Shown here: one piece after another, positions 1 through 3,513 of the stretch | Layout: the number at the start of each line of letters is the position of its first letter | Position numbering within the stretch: position 1 is the stretch's first letter | Origin: a bacterium | Lineage (GTDB): Bacteria; UBP18; UBA7526 | Direction of reading: 5' to 3' | Assembly (NCBI GenBank): GCA_011049955.1 | Contig: DRGV01000108.1 | Coordinates: forward strand, 1-6,942 | DNA: 6,942 bases | The notes under the pieces: generated by a model | The model's database searches: none | What the model was told of the DNA's origin: nothing | Seen by the model: the letters and a program-made list of their open reading frames with translations, nothing else | Translations under genes and position numbers: made by a program

Positions 1-987
1 ATTCTGAAGAAATACTTCTGGGAGATCTTTCCCCCCACAGAGGATTTCGATTGGCGAGCGAACCTCTCCCATCTCATAGAGACCGGATCACCCACCCATA
101 ATGGCAACATAAGATATCGACCTCCTCTGGTTAAAGAGGAGGTGATCATCAACATTCGCTCCCATCCCCTGAAGAATAGGGAGAATAACATTATTGGAAC
201 GGTGAGCTTGGTGGAGTATGTAACAAAGAAAGCCAAGTTGGAAGAGGGTCTGAGGAGGGCCTATCGTGAACTGCGGGCTACTCAGGAGCAGCTCGTCCAA
301 TCGGGGAAGATGGCAACCGCAGGCAGATTGGCAGGAGGGGTAGCTCATGAACTGAATAACCCCTTAGGGGGGATCCTGGGCTTCACCCAGGCGGCACTGT
401 TAGATACCAAGGAGGATGACCAAATATATAAGGATTTAAAGGCCATTGAGGAGGCTGCCCTTCACTGTAAGGAGATTGTCTCCGGGCTATTAAATTTCTC
501 CCGCCAGACAAAGGGGGAGTTCAAAGAGGTGGATGTCAATAAGGCCATCGAGGCCACCCTGGCCTTAGTCAACCACCAGACTAAACTACAGAATATAGAG
601 ATTGTGAAAGATCTAAGTTCCAGGCTCTCAAAAGTTACCGGGAATTTCAATCAGTTGCAGCAGGTATTCTTGAATATGGTGACCAATGCTCGGGATGCTA
701 TGCCCGAGGGGGGGAAGCTATTCATTACTACCAGGAACATTGCCCGGGGTAAGAAGGTGGAGGCCACCTTCTTAGATACTGGTTCGGGCATTCCGGAGGA
801 GCATATGGATAAACTCTTTGAACCCTTCTTCACTACCAAGGACCCGGGTAAGGGAGTGGGCCTGGGACTCTCAGTAAGTTATGGGATTATTAAGGATCAC
901 GGAGGAGAGATCGAGGTGAAAAATAGAAAGGGGGCGGGAGTAGAGTTTAGAATTATCCTGCCTGCCCGCCGAATAACGGCGCGCTAA
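1..987 (+). CDS. Sensor histidine kinase, 5' end outside window (PAS remnant, HisKA, HATPase_c)
   Basis: The reading frame is open from base 1, so the gene starts upstream; 328 residues are visible. Visible residues 1-80 look like the end of a PAS sensor domain (VIINIRSHPL, then GTVSLVEYVTKK) followed by a short helical linker. The HisKA H-box is GGVAHELNNPLGG with the phospho-accepting His at visible residue 116 (codon 346-348). The ATPase domain shows the N-box (FLNMVTNARDAMP, Asn 229), the G1 box DTGSG (Asp 259), the F-box FEPFFTTK and the G2 box GKGVGLGLS. By family knowledge it autophosphorylates on His and passes phosphate to a receiver Asp; the receiver gene 186 bp downstream is the natural candidate partner. 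No transmembrane segment is seen in the visible part. The last residues, including ITAR and the stop, are encoded by the first copy of a tandem repeat, so the C-terminal tail is probably repeat-derived. The signal sensed is unknown. Confidence 0.95.
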   Translation: MLKKYFWEIFPPTEDFDWRANLSHLIETGSPTHNGNIRYRPPLVKEEVIINIRSHPLKNRENNIIGTVSLVEYVTKKAKLEEGLRRAYRELRATQEQLVQSGKMATAGRLAGGVAHELNNPLGGILGFTQAALLDTKEDDQIYKDLKAIEEAALHCKEIVSGLLNFSRQTKGEFKEVDVNKAIEATLALVNHQTKLQNIEIVKDLSSRLSKVTGNFNQLQQVFLNMVTNARDAMPEGGKLFITTRNIARGKKVEATFLDTGSGIPEEHMDKLFEPFFTTKDPGKGVGLGLSVSYGIIKDHGGEIEVKNRKGAGVEFRIILPARRITAR

Positions 988-1085
988 AGCTTGCCCCGTT
1001 TCTGTCTAGCGACAGATAACGGCGCACTAAAGCTTGCCCCGTTTCTGTCTAGCGACAGATAACGGCGCACTAAAGCTTGCCCCGT
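973..1085. repeat. 43-bp tandem repeat, about 2.6 copies, overlapping the kinase stop codon
   Basis: Copies start at 973, 1016 and 1059, with an exact 43-bp period. The copies are nearly identical: GCGCGC in the first becomes GCGCAC in the others. Each junction can fold as CCGTTTCTGTC, loop TAGC, then GACAGA-T-AACGG, an 11-bp stem with one bulged T; two such hairpins are complete (around 998-1022 and 1041-1065). The third copy breaks off before the hairpin. There is no T-tract, so it is not a classical terminator. The kinase TAA stop lies inside copy 1. Confidence 0.93.
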
Positions 1086-1173
1086 CTTTTGTTTATTGAA
1101 GTTCCGATACCTCAAAATGAGCCAAACGAGTTGTCTCTTTTATTCGCTTCGCTCATAAAATAGGAGAATAGAT

Positions 1174-1566
1174 ATGGCACAGGGAGCAAACATTCTAGTT
1201 GTTGATGATGAGCAGGTCATCTTAGATCTTTTCTCAAGGGTTCTGGGTACCAAGGGACATAAGATCACCACAGCAAAAGATGGCTATCAGGCAATAGAGG
1301 AAGTAAAGAAAGGTAAGTTTGATATTATCTTTTTAGATATCATTATGCCTGGAATGAATGGCTTAGAGACCTATAAGAAGATTAAAGAGGTTGATCCCAA
1401 TGCCCATACCATTATGATGACCGGTTACTCTGTAGAGGAACTCATTGAACAGGCCATGCTTGAAGGGGTTCAGGACTGTCTCCGTAAGCCATTTGACATT
1501 GTAGAGATTATGAAGACCGTGGAGAAGGTTTTAGAAATTAAGAAGTTAGAAGAGCGCAAAACCTGA
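1174..1566 (+). CDS. Single-domain response regulator (CheY-like receiver)
   Basis: This 130-residue protein is a receiver domain and nothing else. It shows the acidic pair Asp11/Asp12 (VVDDE), the phosphorylation site Asp55 in FLDIIMPGMNG, the switch Thr83 (MMTGYS) and the conserved Lys105 (RKPFD). A charged helical tail follows. ATG at 1174 is supported by AGGAG at 1162-1166, seven bases upstream. With no DNA-binding or enzymatic output domain it should act through protein contacts or as a relay intermediate. It follows a hybrid-less histidine kinase on the same strand, which suggests a partner pair, although the 186-bp gap holds repeats and no clear promoter. Family assignment is firm; the pathway it controls cannot be read from the sequence. 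Confidence 0.95.
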   Translation: MAQGANILVVDDEQVILDLFSRVLGTKGHKITTAKDGYQAIEEVKKGKFDIIFLDIIMPGMNGLETYKKIKEVDPNAHTIMMTGYSVEELIEQAMLEGVQDCLRKPFDIVEIMKTVEKVLEIKKLEERKT

Positions 1567-1568
1567 GG

Positions 1569-1614
1569 ACGCGAATTAACGCGAATAAAATAAAACGCGA
1601 ATTAACGCGAATTT
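1569..1614. repeat. Short direct repeat of ACGCGAATTA words
   Basis: ACGCGAAT occurs four times (1569, 1579, 1595, 1605), as two 10-bp-spaced pairs separated by 26 bp. It begins two bases after the response-regulator stop codon. The words can pair weakly with themselves through CGCG. No function is evident. Confidence 0.8.
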
Positions 1615-1620
1615 AAAAAT

Positions 1621-1679
1621 GCAGGGGAGCAGGATAAAGCCCTGCCCCTCTTCACCCCGCTCCTCTACGAGGGCGGGGT
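1621..1679 (+). terminator. GC-rich hairpin pair between response regulator and tRNA-Leu; possible terminator
   Basis: GCAGGG (1621-1626) pairs with CCCTGC (1640-1645). Downstream, ACCCCGC (1654-1660) pairs with GCGGGGT (1673-1679), extended inward by CCTC/GAGG around a TAC loop with one bulged T. The second hairpin is strong and sits 16 nt before the tRNA. Only scattered T residues follow it, so intrinsic termination would be inefficient; it could equally be a processing structure. Confidence 0.4.
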
Positions 1680-1694
1680 TCACTTTCAAAGATT

Positions 1695-1781
1695 GCCGCG
1701 GTGGTGGAATCGGTAGACACGCTACGTTCAGGGCGTAGTGGCCGTGAGGTTGTGAGAGTTCGAATCTCTCCCGCGGCACCA
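1695..1781 (+). tRNA. tRNA-Leu, anticodon CAG
   Basis: An 87-nt class II tRNA. The acceptor stem GCCGCGG (1695-1701) pairs with CCGCGGC (1771-1777), followed by discriminator A and a genomically encoded CCA (1779-1781). The D stem is GTG/CAC with GG in the loop. The anticodon stem CTACG/CGTAG encloses loop TTCAGGG, giving anticodon CAG (1729-1731), which reads CUG. The long variable arm typical of Leu tRNAs follows, then T stem GAGAG/CTCTC around TTCGAAT. All helices are complete, so it should be functional. Confidence 0.97.
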
Positions 1782-1793
1782 TTCCTGTTTTCC

Positions 1794-1822
1794 TTGCAAT
1801 ATCACCAGAAATATGTTATATT
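1794..1822 (+). promoter_or_regulatory. Probable sigma70-type promoter for smpB
   Basis: TTGCAA (1794-1799) and TATATT (1817-1822) are separated by exactly 17 bp. A TG dinucleotide one base before the -10 box makes it an extended -10. Transcription would start near 1829-1830, just after the tRNA gene, placing the whole 44-bp triple repeat in the 5' leader of smpB. Inferred from consensus match only. Confidence 0.6.
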
Positions 1823-1825
1823 AAT

Positions 1826-1957
1826 AAAATTAATAGAAGGGGCAAGTGAAGTGTGCCTTCATATTAATTAAAATTAATAGACGGGGTAAATGAAGTGTGC
1901 CTTCATATTAATTAAAATTAATAGACGGGGTAAATGAAGTGCGCCTTCATATTAAAT
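1826..1957. repeat. Three tandem copies of a 44-bp unit in the smpB leader
   Basis: Copies are 1826-1869, 1870-1913 and 1914-1957, each starting AAAATTAATAGA. Copies 1 and 2 differ at three bases and copies 2 and 3 at two. Each contains a hairpin ATGAAG/CTTCAT (GTGAAG in copy 1) with a 5-nt loop; the only change in the hairpin of copy 3 is in the loop. The array ends four bases before the smpB ATG. The same hairpin region can be read as a start codon plus micro-ORF (see findings). Confidence 0.95.
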
Positions 1958-1961
1958 AGTT

Positions 1962-2408
1962 ATGAAGATTGTTGCTACCAATCGAAAGGCGTTCTATAAT
2001 TACCATATCCTGGATAGTTTCGAAGCCGGGATGGTATTAAAGGGCAGCGAGGTGAAGTCCCTGCGCTTGGGGAGGGTGAGCCTGAGAGAGAGTTTTGCGA
2101 AAACCGAGGGGAATGAGGTCTTTATACATAACTTACATATTGCTCCCTATAGCCATCAGCGCCTTTCGGGACCAGAGCCCACCAGGCCCAGAAAGCTTCT
2201 CCTCCATAAAAGGGAGATAAAGAAATTAGTTGGTCTAACCTCGCAGAAGGGACTGACCTTGGTTCCCTTGAAGATCTACTTTAAGGAGGGGAAGGCAAAG
2301 GTTGAGATCGCCTTAGTAAAGGGTAAGAAAAAGTACGACAAGAGGGAGAAGTTAAAGAAAAAGGCCGTTCAGAGAGAAATGGAACGAGCCCTCAAAAGCC
2401 GCAGATAA
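1962..2408 (+). CDS. smpB: SsrA-binding protein SmpB
   Basis: A 148-residue protein, the usual SmpB length. SmpB binds the tRNA-like domain of tmRNA and delivers Ala-tmRNA to stalled ribosomes. Family landmarks are EAG at 21-23, GSEVKSLR at 28-35, RPRKLLLHKREI at 75-86, GLTLVPLKIYF at 97-107 and VKGKKKYDKRE at 119-129, followed by the very basic tail that enters the empty mRNA channel. The start is fixed by the conserved N-terminus (KIVATNRKAFYNY), but there is no Shine-Dalgarno sequence before ATG 1962. The leader instead ends in the 44-bp repeat, whose last CTTCAT can pair with the ATGAAG of the start. ssrA lies 531 bp downstream, so both partners of trans-translation are neighbours, with one small gene between them. 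Confidence 0.98.
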   Translation: MKIVATNRKAFYNYHILDSFEAGMVLKGSEVKSLRLGRVSLRESFAKTEGNEVFIHNLHIAPYSHQRLSGPEPTRPRKLLLHKREIKKLVGLTSQKGLTLVPLKIYFKEGKAKVEIALVKGKKKYDKREKLKKKAVQREMERALKSRR

Positions 2409-2416
2409 ATTAGTAA

Positions 2417-2444
2417 TCGGTGATCAGTGACCAGTGATCGGTGA
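2417..2444. repeat. Four heptamers of the form YCRGTGA
   Basis: TCGGTGA, TCAGTGA, CCAGTGA and TCGGTGA follow one another with an exact 7-bp period, starting eight bases after the smpB stop. The words share AGTGA with the heptamers after the amidase gene at 4977-5004. Confidence 0.85.
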
Positions 2445-2448
2445 AAAA

Positions 2449-2558
2449 CAAATAATAACCAAGATACAAGAGACAAACATCAAACAATACCCAATAATCA
2501 AGAAACAAGATACAAACAAATTACAAATCACAAACAATATACAATGACCGAATGACCG
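2449..2558. repeat. CAA-phased heptad spacer
   Basis: A G- and T-poor spacer in which CAA recurs at 2460, 2467, 2474, 2481, 2485, 2492, 2499, 2506, 2513, 2517, 2524, 2531, 2535 and 2542. The steps are 7 bp, broken by single 4-bp steps. It ends in an 8-bp direct repeat, AATGACCG twice (2543-2558). No open frame or RNA gene is seen. The rest of the gap to 2601 is A-rich with no recognisable feature. Confidence 0.8.
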
Positions 2559-2601
2559 AAATTACAATATCAAAAGCAATTAAAAAATATTAAAATTGGA
2601 A

Positions 2602-2610
2602 AAGGAGGTG
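2602..2610 (+). promoter_or_regulatory. Strong ribosome-binding site deciding the start at 2617
   Basis: AAGGAGGTG matches the anti-Shine-Dalgarno consensus almost fully. Its core lies 8 bp before ATG 2617. It rules out the upstream in-frame TTG at 2596, since the site would then lie inside the coding region. Confidence 0.9.
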
Positions 2611-2616
2611 AAAATA

Positions 2617-2835
2617 ATGAAATTAAGCTTTAAGAAAATTGCAGAGGCAATTGAGATTAGATCTTTAGTGACAGTTGTTGTCATATTTACTGGGGTTCTT
2701 TTACTCAGTAAATGGCTAGAGACCGACCCCCTGAGGCCGTTGATCTTTGTAACTATCTTCTATTTGCTGGTAAACAACCGCAAACTGGACTTAATTCTCA
2801 TTGGTCCAGGAAAAACCAAAAAAGAAGAAAAATAA
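2617..2835 (+). CDS. Small membrane protein of unknown function, two predicted TM helices
   Basis: I do not recognise this 72-residue protein. It has a basic, amphipathic N-terminus (MKLSFKKIAEAIEIR), a hydrophobic segment at about 16-34 (SLVTVVVIFTGVLLLSKWL), a short acidic/proline turn (ETDPLR), a second hydrophobic stretch at about 40-62 interrupted by NNRKLD, and a lysine-rich tail (GKTKKEEK). The start at ATG 2617 is supported by a near-perfect ribosome-binding site, which argues that it is really translated. It lies between smpB and ssrA on the same strand. Low-complexity heptad spacers of opposite orientation flank it on both sides. A role in trans-translation is not implied by the sequence; it may simply be an inserted small gene. 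Confidence 0.75.
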   Translation: MKLSFKKIAEAIEIRSLVTVVVIFTGVLLLSKWLETDPLRPLIFVTIFYLLVNNRKLDLILIGPGKTKKEEK

Positions 2836-2866
2836 AGAAAGAAAATTATTTTTTTAACTGAACATT

Positions 2867-2919
2867 TTGGTCATTGGAATTTGGAATTTGTTTGGAGTTT
2901 GGTATTTGGGATTTGGAGT
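2867..2919. repeat. TTGG-phased heptad spacer, inverted relative to the spacer at 2449-2558
   Basis: TTGG or TTGT recurs at 2867, 2874, 2881, 2888, 2892, 2899, 2906 and 2913: 7-bp steps with one 4-bp step. Read in reverse complement it has the same CAA phasing and contains CAATGACC, as the upstream spacer does. It ends 20 bp before tmRNA position 1. Confidence 0.8.
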
Positions 2920-3032
2920 TTCTGAACGAAGTGAAAGGAGGGGGCGAAAAGGTTTCGACAGGGATATTTGATCTAAAAGGAGCATGCCGAGGTCGCCAAA
3001 AGACTCGTAAAACATTTGGCACAAACTTAATT

Positions 3033-3065
3033 GCCAACGAGCAATTAGCTTTCGCTCCCGCTTAA
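3033..3065 (+). other. tmRNA proteolysis-tag reading frame, ANEQLAFAPA
   Basis: Ten codons starting with the resume codon GCC and ending in TAA (3063-3065), which lies in the loop of helix H5 as in other tmRNAs. It sits directly after PK1. With the alanine carried by tmRNA itself, the added tag would be A-ANEQLAFAPA. The start ANE is common among bacterial tags; the end APA differs from the usual LAA or VAA. Confidence 0.92.
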
Positions 3066-3107
3066 AGCGGGGCGCGCTCCTCCCATCTCGCCTGTGGAAT
3101 GGGATGT

Positions 3108-3174
3108 GTCCCGTAAAATCGCTTTGCGATCACGGGACTACCACGTGGTCCCGATTTATCGGGATTTTACGTGG
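3108..3174 (+). other. Two nested hairpins inserted in the PK2 pseudoknot of tmRNA
   Basis: Hairpin 1 is GTCCCGT (3108-3114) with ACGGGAC (3132-3138), containing an inner TCGC/GCGA stem with loop TTT. Hairpin 2 is CCACGT (3141-3146) with ACGTGG (3169-3174), containing an inner TCCCGAT/ATCGGGA stem with a TT loop. Both lie between the first PK2 stem and the CACAGG strand that closes the pseudoknot. Alternative pairings between the two hairpins also exist. Confidence 0.8.
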
Positions 3175-3339
3175 TGGGTGTCAGAAACACAGGATAGTCT
3201 CCTCTTCTCGTTTGAGGAAGAGGGGATGAATCTTTAATCAAACTGGTCCCGATCAATCCCGCCAATAGGAGTGATCGGGATGAGAGAAAAATGTTGGTTA
3301 AGCATGTAGCGCCTTTAGAGAAATATTCCTGGACACGGG

Positions 3340-3368
3340 TTCGATTCCCGTCGCCTCCACGCTATAAT
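3340..3368 (+). promoter_or_regulatory. Possible promoter of the amidase operon (perfect -10, poor -35)
   Basis: TATAAT at 3363-3368 is a perfect -10 box, starting four bases after the tmRNA discriminator base. At 17-bp spacing the -35 position falls in the T-loop (TTCGAT, 3340-3345), which matches the consensus poorly, and no extended TG is present. It would drive the amidase gene with a leader of roughly 140 nt. Confidence 0.35.
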
Positions 3369-3386
3369 ATATTTCTTGAATAATCA

Positions 3387-3477
3387 CAGATTCAAACGGA
3401 TTAAAGCAGATGCAAACGGATAAATCGTTGTGAAGAGAATCTGTCTCCATCCGCAATAATCTGTCTGCATCCGCTTT
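3387..3477. repeat. Paired 20-bp repeats in imperfect inverted arrangement
   Basis: CAGATTCAAACGGATTAAAG and its near copy start at 3387 and 3407 (20-bp period). AATCTGTCTCCATCCGCAAT and its near copy start at 3438 and 3458 (again 20 bp). The second pair is an imperfect inverse complement of the first: three mismatches over 15 bases between CAGATGCAAACGGAT and ATCTGTCTGCATCCG. The leader of the amidase mRNA could thus fold into a long hairpin. Confidence 0.75.
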
Positions 3478-3513
3478 TTGCCGAACGAAGTAAGGCTTTT
3501 TTATGAGGAAGAA

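Larger units (their letters stand above)
2940..3359 (+). ncRNA. ssrA: Transfer-messenger RNA (tmRNA), one-piece, expanded PK2
   Basis: The RNA rescues stalled ribosomes by acting as alanyl-tRNA and then as a template for a degradation tag. Acceptor strand GGGGGCG (2940-2946) pairs with CGCCTCC (3352-3358) plus discriminator A, keeping the G3-U70 wobble that AlaRS recognises. The T arm is ACGGG/CCCGT around TTCGATT. H2 pairs AGGGATATTT (2960-2969) with AAATATTCCT (3321-3330). PK1 is CGAG/CTCG plus GCCAAA/TTTGGC. The tag frame is 3033-3065, with its stop in the H5 loop (CCCGC-TTAAA-GCGGG, 3057-3071). PK2 is TCCCAT/ATGGGA plus CCTGTG/CACAGG; PK3 is TCTCCTCTTC/GAAGAGGGGA plus GTTTGA/TCAAAC; PK4 is TCCCGATCA/TGATCGGGA plus CCAATA/TGTTGG. 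The conserved AAGCATGTAG precedes the 3' part. At 420 nt it is longer than usual because of extra hairpins in PK2. CCA is not encoded (CGC follows). No promoter is recognisable immediately upstream, so it may be processed from a longer transcript. Confidence 0.97.

Noticed and set aside
973..1085. CRISPR array made of the 43-bp repeats (also considered for 1826-1957)
   Set aside because: The units are contiguous with no variable spacers, and no cas genes are present.
1131..1159. TTGTCT with CATAAA at 17 bp as promoter for the response regulator
   Set aside because: Both boxes match poorly and transcription would start after the Shine-Dalgarno site.
1576..1782. Minus-strand frame beginning MVPRERFELSQPHGHYA
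   Set aside because: It is the antisense of tRNA-Leu; this peptide is a familiar false annotation over tRNA genes.
2596..2616. TTG start for the small membrane protein
   Set aside because: The near-consensus ribosome-binding site lies inside this extension and points to ATG 2617.
2828..2855. A/T stem AAAAATAA/TTATTTTT followed by T residues as terminator of the small membrane gene
   Set aside because: The stem has no G-C pair and overlaps the stop codon; too weak to call a terminator.
2846..3037. Minus-strand frame opposite the spacer and tmRNA
   Set aside because: It is the mirror of low-complexity repeats and a structural RNA, with a repetitive translation (NSKSQIPNSK) and no ribosome-binding site.
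2874..3065. 63-codon open frame running into the tmRNA
   Set aside because: It crosses the heptad spacer and the tmRNA 5' domain; only its last ten codons are meaningful, as the tmRNA tag.
3478..3513. Upstream TTG start for the amidase adding 12 residues
   Set aside because: The extension (MPNEVRLFYEEE) would put acidic residues before the signal peptide and has no ribosome-binding site; ATG 3514 fits both.
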